Below are positions 7,782-16,047 of a DNA stretch of 29,015 nt, in pieces (the first letter of the stretch is position 1; every line of letters begins with the position of its first letter). This DNA is from Syntrophomonas_A sp050258735 (GTDB taxonomy: Bacteria > Bacillota > Syntrophomonadia > Syntrophomonadales > Syntrophomonadaceae): contig JBLMZJ010000106.1 in NCBI GenBank assembly GCA_050258735.1, forward strand, positions 1 to 29,015, in the 5' to 3' direction. Position numbers and translations under genes: made by a program. The notes under the pieces were generated by a model. That model had not been told where the DNA came from, did no database searches, and saw only the letters and a list, made by a program, of their open reading frames with translations.

Positions 7782-9008
7782 CTATTTACTTACCCGGTTT
7801 CTCCCGGCATTCTTGGCCCGGTAGAGTGCCTTGTCCGCTGCCGTCATGATATCGCCGGCCTTTTCCCATGGCTGAGTTTTTTCGGCGGCGCCGATACTTA
7901 TGGTAACGGAAACCTTCCTGACCTGTTTGGCTGGCTTGATCGTTTTCGGCTTCTTCCTGGGCCGGTCCTTACCGCGGAGGGAAAACTGCGATTGGGCTAT
8001 ACTCTCGCGCACCTTCTCCAGGTGAGGCAGTGCGTCATTAAGTTTCTTGCCCGGGAATATGATGGTGAATTCTTCTCCGCCATAACGGAAGGCTTTGCCG
8101 CCGCCGGTGACCCGGTTCAGTTTGGCGGCTACCATTCTTAGGACTTCGTCACCTACATCATGACCATAGGTGTCATTAAAGCTTTTGAAGAAGTCGATAT
8201 CAGCCATAGCCAGCACATAGTTCCCGGACAGCTTCATCATTTCTTCCCGCAAGGCCCGCCGGCCGGGGATCTCGGTCAACTCATCCAGATAGGCCATGGT
8301 ATATGAATTCTGTATTATAAAGACTATCATCAGCAGACCAATGGCGGCAGTGAAGAGAGGAGCAGCCAGACCCAGGCCCCGCCAATAAATCAACAAGGCG
8401 GTACAGAGTATGATCCCGGCCGATACGGCAGAAAAATATGATCTGGTCATGCGCAGCTGCAGCAGCATGATCAGGATGCCCAGCCCTATGATGATCAGGC
8501 CCAGCGGGGCCAATCCCGGTATTATTTGAACATTCCAGGGCAGGAACTGATTGCTGATAGTATTGACGATGTCCGGGGGAGACGCCGAGATGATCCAGGC
8601 CGCCCCTAAGAATTGCCCGGTCAGGAAAGCCAGTTTTAACAGGCCCCACCGGCTGAAGATGCCGCGTTCCTTCAAGAGGCTGAAGATTACGATGTTTAAC
8701 GGGACCAGGATGGCTATCAAGAGGTAGACCAGATCCAATTCGGCCACGTCAAATCTGAACTGCCTGATGATATTTCCCGGTAAGATCGTTTGCAGGCCGA
8801 TAAAGCCCGCGGCCAGATAGAAGACCCTGCTCTGGTTAAAACGGTAAGCCAGGACCGCAACGGTCACTAGAACCAGATAAGGCAGGTAAGGGATTATCTT
8901 GAGTTGTGAAGGAGACAGCGAATCGGCATTCTTTAGAGCCAGATATGCCAGGATCAACACGATCACCGGCAGACTGAGTGATAACAAGGTTTTTGTGTTT
9001 TTGACCAT
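7782..9008 (-). CDS. Membrane GGDEF protein (putative diguanylate cyclase)
   Basis: The N-terminal half has about eight hydrophobic segments without a known sensor signature. The C-terminal half is a GGDEF domain that would make cyclic di-GMP from two GTP. Visible motifs are DELTEIPGRRAL, DIDFFKSFNDTYGHDVGD (metal-binding Asp) and the active-site motif GGEEF in RYGGEEFTIIF, so catalysis is likely. The RxxD inhibitory site is absent: the Asp position is Gly (TGGGKAFRYGG). A basic insertion rich in Lys, Arg and Pro lies before the last strand (SVTISIGAA). I chose the ATG at 9008, which has GAGGAAA six bases upstream. The longer frame from 9041 would add 11 residues with a poorer ribosome site. 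No EAL or HD-GYP partner is visible in the window. Confidence 0.88.
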   Translation of the reverse strand: MVKNTKTLLSLSLPVIVLILAYLALKNADSLSPSQLKIIPYLPYLVLVTVAVLAYRFNQSRVFYLAAGFIGLQTILPGNIIRQFRFDVAELDLVYLLIAILVPLNIVIFSLLKERGIFSRWGLLKLAFLTGQFLGAAWIISASPPDIVNTISNQFLPWNVQIIPGLAPLGLIIIGLGILIMLLQLRMTRSYFSAVSAGIILCTALLIYWRGLGLAAPLFTAAIGLLMIVFIIQNSYTMAYLDELTEIPGRRALREEMMKLSGNYVLAMADIDFFKSFNDTYGHDVGDEVLRMVAAKLNRVTGGGKAFRYGGEEFTIIFPGKKLNDALPHLEKVRESIAQSQFSLRGKDRPRKKPKTIKPAKQVRKVSVTISIGAAEKTQPWEKAGDIMTAADKALYRAKNAGRNRVSK

Positions 9009-9174
9009 TTGATTTTTCCTCGTACTATGTATTTGCATCACTCAAATGCAGTCGAATAGTATGATGTCGAATAATGTTTCTACATACATCATTGTATCGT
9101 TAATTCTAAATAATTTCTCAGGTTATCTATAATAAACCCAAAAGGCAGGGATACCGGAAAATAATTGCATAAAA

Positions 9175-9204
9175 ATGACTGCTTTGTTATTTTAACAATA
9201 TAAT
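9175..9204 (+). promoter_or_regulatory. Sigma-A-type promoter of the ketopantoate reductase gene
   Basis: ATGACT (9175-9180, four of six matches to TTGACA), an 18-bp spacer, then a perfect TATAAT (9199-9204). It lies 40 bp upstream of the ATG at 9245, in an AT-rich gap between divergent genes. Confidence 0.55.
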
Positions 9205-9244
9205 GACAGGTGTTCACGCCGATCGAAACAAAGGAGTAAAAGCC

Positions 9245-10258
9245 ATGAGGATCGCCATCTATGGCGCAGGTTCCCTGGGCACGATATTGGGGACTTATCT
9301 GACGAAAGCGGGATTGCCAGTCGAACTCATCAACCGTAACCTGGAACATACCACCGCCCTTAAGGAAAACGGCGCGAGGGTGGTCGGGACGGTTGACATG
9401 ACCGTACCGGTCAAGGCGTTATTTCCTGACGAGATGCAGGGGACCTATGATGTGATATTTCTAATGACTAAACAATTGAATAATCCCGAGGTAGTTGCAT
9501 TTTTAAAACCGTTTCTGGGAGAAAAGGGAGTCATCTGTACCATGCAGAATGGTATTCCGGAACCATCGGTAGCCGAAGTTGTAGGAAAAGAACGTGTTCT
9601 GGGCTGCCCGGTGGCATGGGGAGCCACTCTCATCGGGTCCGGTGTATCCGAGCTGACTACTGAACCGGGTGCCTTGTCCTTTGGTCTGGGCAGCCTGAAT
9701 GATGTGATCGATGACCGCGTACTTATGGTCAAGGAGATACTAGAGCATATGTGCCCGGTGGAGATCGAACAGAATCTCATTGGTATCCGCTGGTCAAAAC
9801 TGCTGGTCAATGCCACCATGAGCGGGATGGGCACGGTGATCGCCGGGACGTTCGGGGAGGTATGTCAGAATAAAAAAGCTCGCCGGGCAGCGATAATGGT
9901 ATGTAATGAGTGTATAGATGTAGGCCGGGCAGCGGGGGTAACATTCGCCAGGATGGGGGGCGTTGATATTGCCAGGGCGCTCTATTTCGGCAACCGGTTG
10001 AAGATGGCCGTCACCTACAATCTGCTTCCGCTGTTCGTAAGAAAGCATCGCTCATTGAAGCCCAGCATGCTGCAGGATATCGAAAAGGGAAAACCCTGTG
10101 AGATCGATATGATCAACGGAGAGGTCTGTGCATGGGGGCGCCGGGCCGGAGTGCCCACCCCCTTCAATGACAAGGTAGTGGAGATAATCAAGAAGGTGGA
10201 AGCCGGCGAGCTCGAATGCTCGGCAGATAATATCAGGTTGTTTGACGGGCTGATATAA
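9245..10258 (+). CDS. Ketopantoate reductase family protein (2-dehydropantoate 2-reductase-like)
   Basis: An NADPH-dependent reductase fold of 337 residues. The nucleotide-binding motif is at the extreme N-terminus (IYGAGSLGTILG), then the MTKQL segment and MQNGIPEP. The probable catalytic Lys is in RWSKLLVNATMSG. The C-terminal helix bundle has SMLQDIEKGKPCEID with the Glu that binds substrate hydroxyls in the E. coli enzyme. The second Asn of the usual KLxxNxxxN pattern is Ser here, so a substrate other than ketopantoate is possible and I do not assign panE. The ATG at 9245 is set by AAAGGAG eight bases upstream; the frame upstream of it has no ribosome site. No other pantothenate gene is nearby. 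The unknown gene 60 bp downstream is probably cotranscribed. Confidence 0.85.
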   Translation: MRIAIYGAGSLGTILGTYLTKAGLPVELINRNLEHTTALKENGARVVGTVDMTVPVKALFPDEMQGTYDVIFLMTKQLNNPEVVAFLKPFLGEKGVICTMQNGIPEPSVAEVVGKERVLGCPVAWGATLIGSGVSELTTEPGALSFGLGSLNDVIDDRVLMVKEILEHMCPVEIEQNLIGIRWSKLLVNATMSGMGTVIAGTFGEVCQNKKARRAAIMVCNECIDVGRAAGVTFARMGGVDIARALYFGNRLKMAVTYNLLPLFVRKHRSLKPSMLQDIEKGKPCEIDMINGEVCAWGRRAGVPTPFNDKVVEIIKKVEAGELECSADNIRLFDGLI

Positions 10259-10318
10259 TATGAAATATTGCATCCGTAAATACATAAACTACTACCGAGA
10301 TACCGCGGGAGGAAAGTA

Positions 10319-11059
10319 ATGAATAATAAGAAACTGCAATCGATATGTGCTGATTATTCCGAAGCCAAGACCCACGTGTTCGATATCCACGGTGATTCCG
10401 GCTACGATTGTCATAACACCTGTGTGGTCTGGAACCATATCACTTTCTATGGTGTTCCCTTTGATTTGATGGATGAGAGAATGGAACGTATCTACCAGGG
10501 GGATTATCACGATGCCGTAAAAATCGGGGAACTGTGGGGATGCCTGCTGCTCTGCCGGCAATTGCTCGATGACGGAGAGGATCCCCTGGCAGTATGTGCT
10601 GATATCGATGCCGACCTGGGTTATGCCATATCCGCCTTGAGTGACGAAGAAGACGGACCGCTCAGCCTGGATAACGGCGACCCCTGTCTGGATGTTTATT
10701 ACATCCGGGAATTGATGATGGAAGCGGGATATGATGACACTTTGCTCAAGTCGAGGATCATTGCTGAGCTGCCCGGCTTGATACTTACCTTTTGCCATGT
10801 TGCCCCGGACATCCTCGCGTTTTATCCGGCGCCGCCGGAGAGATCGGAGGAAGAGCCCCGGCCGGTCCCCGGACTTTCTATTGTCTATGATCCGATATTC
10901 GGTCAGCAGGTCAAAGCGGACAAAAACGGGGAAGGGGAGGTCTCGGGACTGCCATTATCAGCACGTCCGGAGGGTGGATATGAACTCTATGAAATGAACG
11001 GTTTCAGGGAAGTGACTGATACCGGTGTGTTTTTCAAATATGTAGCCGGACAGGGTTAA
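10319..11059 (+). CDS. Unrecognised acidic protein of 246 residues
   Basis: I do not recognise the family. The protein is soluble, acidic and lacks a signal peptide or membrane helix. The first half has a dense set of Asp, His and Cys residues (FDIHGDSGYDCHNTC, then WNH and CADIDADLGY). The middle is helical, a Pro/Glu-rich linker lies near residue 175 (PAPPERSEEEPRPVPG), and the last 60 residues look like beta strands. GGGAGGAAAG just upstream of the ATG is a strong ribosome site and codon use resembles the neighbours, so it is a real gene. It follows the ketopantoate-reductase-like gene by 60 bp with no terminator between them, suggesting an operon. Its stop is 7 bp from the convergent DUF3795 gene. 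Confidence 0.75.
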   Translation: MNNKKLQSICADYSEAKTHVFDIHGDSGYDCHNTCVVWNHITFYGVPFDLMDERMERIYQGDYHDAVKIGELWGCLLLCRQLLDDGEDPLAVCADIDADLGYAISALSDEEDGPLSLDNGDPCLDVYYIRELMMEAGYDDTLLKSRIIAELPGLILTFCHVAPDILAFYPAPPERSEEEPRPVPGLSIVYDPIFGQQVKADKNGEGEVSGLPLSARPEGGYELYEMNGFREVTDTGVFFKYVAGQG

Positions 11060-11066
11060 CAGTTTT

Positions 11067-11471
11067 TTACCGGTATTCCTTCCCGCAATTAGGGCAGGCG
11101 CTTTTATGGACACATAGCGTATCACCGCAGTTTGCACATATCCATTTCTTGTTTTCTCCGGCGATGAAGTCATTAAGTCCGGTTTCCTGGATGCCTTTGA
11201 GATTGTCAAACAGGCTCAATTTATATGTGCCGGTATATCTCTTTTCCATGTTCTTCATTCGCTTGCAGGGGAATTTGGGACATTCAAAACAATAGGTGAA
11301 TTCCAGGTTATCGTGTTCCTCACAATTTTTTATCGCGCATCGGGAGCAATGGCCTACTTTGCAGTCGCTTTCGACCAGACAGCCGGCACATTTGTTTTTC
11401 TTACGCAAAAAGGCGTAACAGACCCCGCAGTTGATGCCGCAGGGGGCGATAAGTTCTATCGAAAAGCTCAC
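11067..11471 (-). CDS. Cysteine-rich DUF3795-type protein
   Basis: A 134-residue protein with 17 cysteines. The N-terminal PCGINCGVC, then CAGC, CxxxxxHCSRC and CFECPKFPC follow the DUF3795 pattern. The C-terminal end has a separate zinc-ribbon-like pair, CANCGDTLC and CPNCGKEYR. Metal binding, probably zinc, is very likely; the cellular role of the family is unknown. The start is a GTG at 11471 with GGAGAG seven bases upstream. It is divergent from the RDD gene across 136 bp and convergent with the unknown acidic protein gene, 7 bp between stops. Confidence 0.85.
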   Translation of the reverse strand: MSFSIELIAPCGINCGVCYAFLRKKNKCAGCLVESDCKVGHCSRCAIKNCEEHDNLEFTYCFECPKFPCKRMKNMEKRYTGTYKLSLFDNLKGIQETGLNDFIAGENKKWICANCGDTLCVHKSACPNCGKEYR

Positions 11472-11622
11472 CTTTATCTCTCCTTAGATCAGCATACTAT
11501 AAACAATTTTCTCCAATATCCAATGAATTCCTTCAAAAAGGCAGGAAATAAACGGGTCGTTATAGAAAGCAAAATAAAAACTATATTAGAAAATACAGGT
11601 AACCTAAATGGGGGCGGATAAA

Positions 11623-12216
11623 GTGGAAGCAAAGCTAGTTATGGAAATTAGCCGAAAACTGCTCTATGCGGGATTTTGGAAACGGGTGGCAGCTCATGTC
11701 ATTGATAACTTCCTTCTGCGCATTGCTGGCCTGGTAGTTGGCTTGGGTTGGAGTATTATTGCAGGGTCCTTATTTCCGGTTATTGGCATCGATGTGCAGA
11801 GTGAATATGGTATTAAAATGATTGAGTTATCAGTACTTACAGTTACTTTTCTGATGATATTGTTGTACTACGCTATATTTGAGAGCTCTGAAATGCAAGC
11901 CACTCCCGGCAAACAAGTGTTGAAAATCATAGTTGTTGACCGGGAATTGAAACGTCTATCATTTATTCGAGCTATGGGAAGAGCGTTTATCCTCCTGATT
12001 CCCATGGGTGTGGTGATGGTCTATGGAACGGATGACTGGAAGGGAGTGCTGGGACTTCTGATTGGATTCTGTATGGTAGTGGCAGTGACCTGGACCAGAC
12101 AGAGCCAAGGTGCGCATGACATCTTAGCGGGTTGTCTGGTGGTGAATCGTGAGTTTGCTGCATCATTGGTTCCGCGAAGCGCAGCCAGCCAAATTGAACC
12201 TGCGAGTATGACATAG
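11623..12216 (+). CDS. RDD family membrane protein
   Basis: A small membrane protein of about 197 residues with the RDD signature. The first helix is FWKRVAAHVIDNFLL with the Arg and Asp pair. Two more hydrophobic segments follow, then ATPGKQVLKIIVVDRELKRLSFIRA, the loop typical of the family, and another pair of hydrophobic stretches before a short soluble tail. Some family members are proposed Na+/H+ antiporters, but most have no assigned function. I prefer the GTG at 11623, placed after GGGGGCGG. An ATG at 11608 in the same frame would add five residues and has no ribosome site. No clear partner gene is adjacent. Confidence 0.8.
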   Translation: MEAKLVMEISRKLLYAGFWKRVAAHVIDNFLLRIAGLVVGLGWSIIAGSLFPVIGIDVQSEYGIKMIELSVLTVTFLMILLYYAIFESSEMQATPGKQVLKIIVVDRELKRLSFIRAMGRAFILLIPMGVVMVYGTDDWKGVLGLLIGFCMVVAVTWTRQSQGAHDILAGCLVVNREFAASLVPRSAASQIEPASMT

Positions 12217-12258
12217 GCTTAGAAAGCAATCCACTAAGGTTAAGGCTAAGTCTTATGA

Positions 12259-12495
12259 TCATTTACGGGCATTATACTTCATGCCCATATACCTCGTCCC
12301 GTCCTTTAATTCATCCAGCATCTGATTCAGCCTCTTATCTATGGTTTCCTGCAGTTTGGCCCGGGTGATCCAACCGATATAATCGTTTCGTTGATAGGGG
12401 GGCCTGGCCCAATAGGATTCCGTAAGACCTTCCGATTCCAAGGCTTCAGTGATGTAGGGAGGTATTTCATGAAGAGGTCGTTTCAAAGCAGCCAC
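12259..12495 (-). CDS. YdeI / OmpD-associated family protein (short)
   Basis: A 78-residue protein matching the C-terminal part of the YdeI/OmpD-associated family: the N-terminal PLHEIPPYITEAL segment and the helical GWITRAKLQETIDKRLNQMLDELKDG, ending shortly after the MGMKYN segment. The family is sometimes labelled bacteriocin protection, but its function is poorly known. The start is a GTG at 12495 behind AAGGGGGAT. It lies 19 bp after the DUF169 gene on the same strand, so the two are likely one transcript. Full-length homologs are often longer, so this may be a short form of the family. Confidence 0.7.
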   Translation of the reverse strand: MAALKRPLHEIPPYITEALESEGLTESYWARPPYQRNDYIGWITRAKLQETIDKRLNQMLDELKDGTRYMGMKYNARK

Positions 12496-12514
12496 GATAC
12501 ATCCCCCTTAAATA

Positions 12515-13237
12515 TTAGATCCTCTTTCTTATATTCAGCCAGGTCTCTTTGGTTAGGAAGCTTTCTTCCACCTGGCCCTCCAGTTCAATAAAACGCTGAT
12601 AGGGCAGGCTGAAGGATAGTATATCCTTGTCTATGACCTTGCGGGCGGAAGGATCGGTGAGGCCGATCAGGGCTTTCGAGTTTTCACTTCTTGCCTGGGC
12701 GATGACTTCGAGAATGGTGCTGTGGCATCCGGCACCGAAGAATATCGTTACATTATCCTTGGTCGGGCGGTCGTAATTGGCCAGGGTGACCAGGGCTGAT
12801 AGCTGGTCGGCATTGACCAGGAAAACGATGACTTCCGGGATCTCATCCGGGGCGACCTTTTCCAGCGGTTTGAAGACTACGTACCGGGTGGGGGTCTTTA
12901 TATCCGGCAAGCTATTGATGAATTCAGCCGCAAATTCCGGGTTCTTGACATAGAATTCACCCTCCCGGCCGTCGGGTATACCGGTGGAGAGGAACTGGTC
13001 TATATGGAATTCAGGTGGGTAACCGTCAAAGCCCAAGCCGACCGAGCCCCCCCTGCAACCGGTCGTATTCTTGTCAAAAACCGCGGTGCGGCCTTTGGCA
13101 GCAGCGCTCATCATGGAGATGACACACCCCCATCTGTCCTCTTTGAACTGCATTGCTCCCTCTGGCTTGGTATCTGACCACAGGATGGCTACCGGGGAGT
13201 TTTTCATTTTAATGGCTTCAGCTATTTTGCTTTTCAT
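12515..13237 (-). CDS. DUF169 family protein
   Basis: A 240-residue protein resembling DUF169: N-terminal KNSPVAILWSDTKPEGAMQF, then WGCVISMM, a Gly-rich stretch TTGCRGGSVGLGFDGY, the segment YVVFKPLEKV, and FGAGCHSTI near residue 170, followed by DPSARKVIDKDILSFSLPY. Conserved Cys and Gly residues suggest a ligand or metal site. The family is widespread in anaerobes and its function is not established. The ATG at 13237 follows GGGAGCAGGG. It is the first gene of a probable two-gene unit with the YdeI-like gene, divergent from the first copper-amine-oxidase-N protein across about 200 bp. Confidence 0.82.
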   Translation of the reverse strand: MKSKIAEAIKMKNSPVAILWSDTKPEGAMQFKEDRWGCVISMMSAAAKGRTAVFDKNTTGCRGGSVGLGFDGYPPEFHIDQFLSTGIPDGREGEFYVKNPEFAAEFINSLPDIKTPTRYVVFKPLEKVAPDEIPEVIVFLVNADQLSALVTLANYDRPTKDNVTIFFGAGCHSTILEVIAQARSENSKALIGLTDPSARKVIDKDILSFSLPYQRFIELEGQVEESFLTKETWLNIRKRI

Positions 13238-13435
13238 AGGCCCTGCTCCCTTTCCTACTTGGTTCCTATAAGCTTATTATAATCCTGCAGTACATACGTT
13301 AAAACAGGGCTTGATGAATACATGATGGTCATAACATATAAGTTGTATATATTTTCCGAATTCATTAGCGTAGGCAGGAAACCGCTTTTAAGTATAGAAG
13401 AATATTCCAAAAGAATTTATGGGGAGGTTTTGGTT

Positions 13436-14281
13436 TTGAGAAAAACACTGTTATTTCTGGTCACACTACTTATGGTTTTGCTTCTAGCCGGTACGGCCAG
13501 CGCCGAAACGGTGGAGAGAAATATCCAGCTGGTCATAGGTGACACCCAGGCCAGGATCGATGGCAGCAATGTAACGATGTCTGCTCCGGCCCAGGTCGTC
13601 AACGGGAGTACTCTGGTACCATTGAGATTTGTCGGTGAAGCTTTCGGCTGCGATGTTTCCTGGAATAGTTCTATCCGGACCGCAATCGTCAAACTGGTCG
13701 ATCAGACTATTGAGGTACCGATCGGCGCCAGCTATGCCGTCATCAACGGTAATAAAGTCCAAGTCAAGGTCCCTGCTCAGATCATTAAGGGAAGTACCTA
13801 CGTACCATTGAGATTCATCAGTGAAAACCTGGGGGCTAAAGTGGATTATAACAGCGGGACACGCACTGTATCGATCTCGCTGAAAGGATATATAAATGAA
13901 GATCAGGGTTTTCAATTAGTACTTCCATTCGGCTGGTCGGTCTTGGAAGAGAATAGTGATGGGGTGACATTTTCGTTGAATGAAAACTGCCAGGCGCAGG
14001 TCGCGTTTATCGGTGAGGGTGAAGGGATCGATGCCAGCAATTTCAAAGAGTTCTCTGAGGTGTGTTTTGAAGAGTTTGCCGATAAAGAGGTATTGGATAC
14101 ACAGATCTCGGGTTACAGTTCTCAGATCATATACCGGGAAGATGGGAACATTGCGGATGTATGCTATAAGCTTTTGGATGGAGGGATATATTATTACATT
14201 GCAGTATCTTCCGAAGAGTTGATGGATGCAACGATCGGGGGTCATTTTGACCTGATGGCCAATACTTTAGAAACCCCGTAA
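13436..14281 (+). CDS. Secreted protein with two copper amine oxidase N-terminal-like repeats (copy 1)
   Basis: I set the start at TTG 13436, which has GGGGAGG eight bases upstream and gives a clean signal peptide: RK, about 14 hydrophobic residues, then AGTASA before Glu. The longer frame from 13322 would bury this signal. The mature part has two repeats of the copper amine oxidase N-domain type, each with an NGSTLVPLRFVGE or KGSTYVPLRFISE core. This domain is common in exported Clostridia proteins and does not imply oxidase activity or copper. The C-terminal 130 residues form a separate domain starting GFQLVLPFGWSV, reminiscent of PsbP/DUF1795-like folds (tentative). A terminator follows 22 bp after the stop and a paralog comes next. 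Probable location: cell surface or medium. Confidence 0.85.
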   Translation: MRKTLLFLVTLLMVLLLAGTASAETVERNIQLVIGDTQARIDGSNVTMSAPAQVVNGSTLVPLRFVGEAFGCDVSWNSSIRTAIVKLVDQTIEVPIGASYAVINGNKVQVKVPAQIIKGSTYVPLRFISENLGAKVDYNSGTRTVSISLKGYINEDQGFQLVLPFGWSVLEENSDGVTFSLNENCQAQVAFIGEGEGIDASNFKEFSEVCFEEFADKEVLDTQISGYSSQIIYREDGNIADVCYKLLDGGIYYYIAVSSEELMDATIGGHFDLMANTLETP

Positions 14282-14303
14282 TACCGTTGTTATCAAGTAG
14301 AAT

Positions 14304-14332
14304 AAGCCGGGTGCTCCCGGCTTCTTTCTTTT
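14304..14332 (+). terminator. Rho-independent terminator between the two tandem paralogs
   Basis: AAGCCGGG (14304-14311), loop TGCT, CCCGGCTT (14316-14323), then CTTTCTTTT. The eight-base stem is perfect. It separates the two copper-amine-oxidase-N genes, so the second probably has its own promoter in 14333-14405, where I see no convincing -35/-10 pair. Confidence 0.8.
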
Positions 14333-14418
14333 CATGCAGGTATTCCGGTTTGGAGGCAGGAATTCAGTTATGTAAATGGAACTGTATATGCCAATGAGTT
14401 TCAGGGAGGTGATCATTA

Positions 14419-15270
14419 TTGGGAAAATCGTTGCTGTTATCGGTAACGATCCTGATCATTTTGCTATTAACCGGGACAGCCAGTGCTGAAACAGCCGTAA
14501 GAGATGTCAGGCTGGTTATCGGCGACACCCAGGCCCAGATCAATGGCCGTACCGTTCAGATGCCGGCTCCGGCCCGGATAGTTAACGGGAGTACCCTGGT
14601 GCCGTTGCGATTTGTGGGAGAGGCCCTGGGTTGTCAGGTTTCCTGGGAGTCTTCCAGCCAGACTGCGATGGTGAAGATGATTGACCAGACTATCGAGGTG
14701 CAGATAGGGGCCAGTTATGCCTCGGTCAATGGGGGCAGAATCGATGTCAAGGTCCCAGCCCAGATCATAAATGGAAGCACCTATGTGCCTCTTCGGTTTA
14801 TCAGCGAGAGTCTGGGGGCCAGGGTTGACTATACTGAGGGAACCAAAATGGTTTCCATATCCTTAGCAATCTATAGAGATAAAGAAAACGGGTTCCAGGT
14901 GGTGACACCGGCAGGCTGGTCGGTCAGTCCGTCCTATGACGATGGGATAGATATTGCCAGAGACGAGAAATGTTTTGGGCACGTCGGTTATTTCGATTCG
15001 CGTGAGGGTATCGATACCGGCAATTTTGCAGAGTTTGCCGAGCAATGGTTCACTTTGTATGAAGACGAAACAATAAAGACACGATATGTCCGTGGGATCA
15101 CTGCGGTGGTCGTTTTCTCCCGGGATGGAGAAATAAATATTATTGCCTATAAACTGTTGGATCGCGGTGTGTATTCCTGCTGTTTCTCCATAGCGGAGGA
15201 TGAGTTTGATAGCGGCCTGGCGCTCCAAGCCGACGTGATAATGGGTACGTTGACATCGCCGGTTGATTAA
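14419..15270 (+). CDS. Secreted protein with two copper amine oxidase N-terminal-like repeats (copy 2)
   Basis: Paralog of the preceding gene, 283 residues, also starting at a TTG with GGGAGGTG ahead of it. The signal peptide (GKSLLLSVTILIILLLTG, then ASAE) ends at the same ASA-E cleavage site. Two repeats with NGSTLVPLRFVGE and NGSTYVPLRFISE cores align without gaps to copy 1 and are very similar. The C-terminal domain (GFQVVTPAGWSV onward) keeps the same length but has drifted much more, suggesting the two copies recognise different partners. The SprT-like gene begins 11 bp downstream and is probably cotranscribed. Molecular function is unknown. Confidence 0.85.
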   Translation: MGKSLLLSVTILIILLLTGTASAETAVRDVRLVIGDTQAQINGRTVQMPAPARIVNGSTLVPLRFVGEALGCQVSWESSSQTAMVKMIDQTIEVQIGASYASVNGGRIDVKVPAQIINGSTYVPLRFISESLGARVDYTEGTKMVSISLAIYRDKENGFQVVTPAGWSVSPSYDDGIDIARDEKCFGHVGYFDSREGIDTGNFAEFAEQWFTLYEDETIKTRYVRGITAVVVFSRDGEINIIAYKLLDRGVYSCCFSIAEDEFDSGLALQADVIMGTLTSPVD

Positions 15271-15281
15271 GAGGCTAAAAC

Positions 15282-16028
15282 ATGAACGATATTCTTAAAA
15301 TCAGATATGATGATGCAGAGGTGATCGAAAAGCGCAGGCAGATCCGGGAAGCATTCATCAAGCAGTCTGCTGATGTCAAGAGCCCTGATATCAAAAAGAT
15401 CAGCAGTGAAGATCTGGAATTACTGTATGAACTCTATGACCGCATTTTCTTTCAGGACTGGTTCAGGGCCAATTTTCGGGGGACTCTGGTATTCAGCTTT
15501 TCCCGCCGTATGACCAAGAGTGCCGGGATCACCTCATTTCCCCGCGATATCGATCCTTCCCGGCCATCCAACGTGGCCGCAAAGGTCAAGATCAGCATGG
15601 ATTTTATCTTACGATACGGGTCCGCCAAGGGGGAAAGATCGGTAGCCGGCATCGGAACGGAAAGCAGCCTGGAGGCTCTGCAGCTCATTTTTGAGCATGA
15701 GCTCGTACACGTGATCGAGTTCATTCACTTCCGGCGTTCGAGTTGCAAAGGGAAACGCTTCAAGACTATCGCCCATAATCTTTTCGGTCATACCGAAAGC
15801 TATCACCGTCTGCCCACCAACCAGGAGATCGCCCGCCAGCAGTTAGGAATCGTACCGGGTGACCGGGTCAGCTTCCCCTTTGAAGGAATACAGCTTGAAG
15901 GCATCGTTCATCGCATCAATAAACGGGCGACCGTTATGGTGCCTGACCGGCACGGGTCTTTTGCAGATAAAAAAGGCAATCGTTACGCCAAGTATTATGT
16001 TCCCCTGTCGATCATCCGCAAGAACTGA
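15282..16028 (+). CDS. SprT-like zinc metallopeptidase-type protein
   Basis: A 248-residue cytosolic-looking protein. The zinc-binding helix FEHELVHVIEF has the HExxH motif at about 143-147, and a third ligand is likely the His of LFGHTE. The segment before it (FSRRMTKSAGITSF) and the residues after it (KGKRFKTIAHNLFGH) fit the SprT/Spartan core. The last 60 residues (LGIVPGDRVSFPFEGIQLEGIVHRINKRATVMV) look like a small SH3-type beta barrel instead of the usual SprT zinc ribbon. SprT-like proteins of other organisms act on DNA-protein crosslinks; whether this one does is unknown. AGAGGC precedes the ATG. It is 11 bp after the second secreted paralog. Confidence 0.7.
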   Translation: MNDILKIRYDDAEVIEKRRQIREAFIKQSADVKSPDIKKISSEDLELLYELYDRIFFQDWFRANFRGTLVFSFSRRMTKSAGITSFPRDIDPSRPSNVAAKVKISMDFILRYGSAKGERSVAGIGTESSLEALQLIFEHELVHVIEFIHFRRSSCKGKRFKTIAHNLFGHTESYHRLPTNQEIARQQLGIVPGDRVSFPFEGIQLEGIVHRINKRATVMVPDRHGSFADKKGNRYAKYYVPLSIIRKN

Positions 16029-16047
16029 ACATTTCTGATATACCCTA

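Noticed and set aside
9009..9244. A cyclic di-GMP riboswitch next to the GGDEF gene
   Set aside because: I looked for the conserved GEMM core elements in this gap and in other leaders and did not find them.
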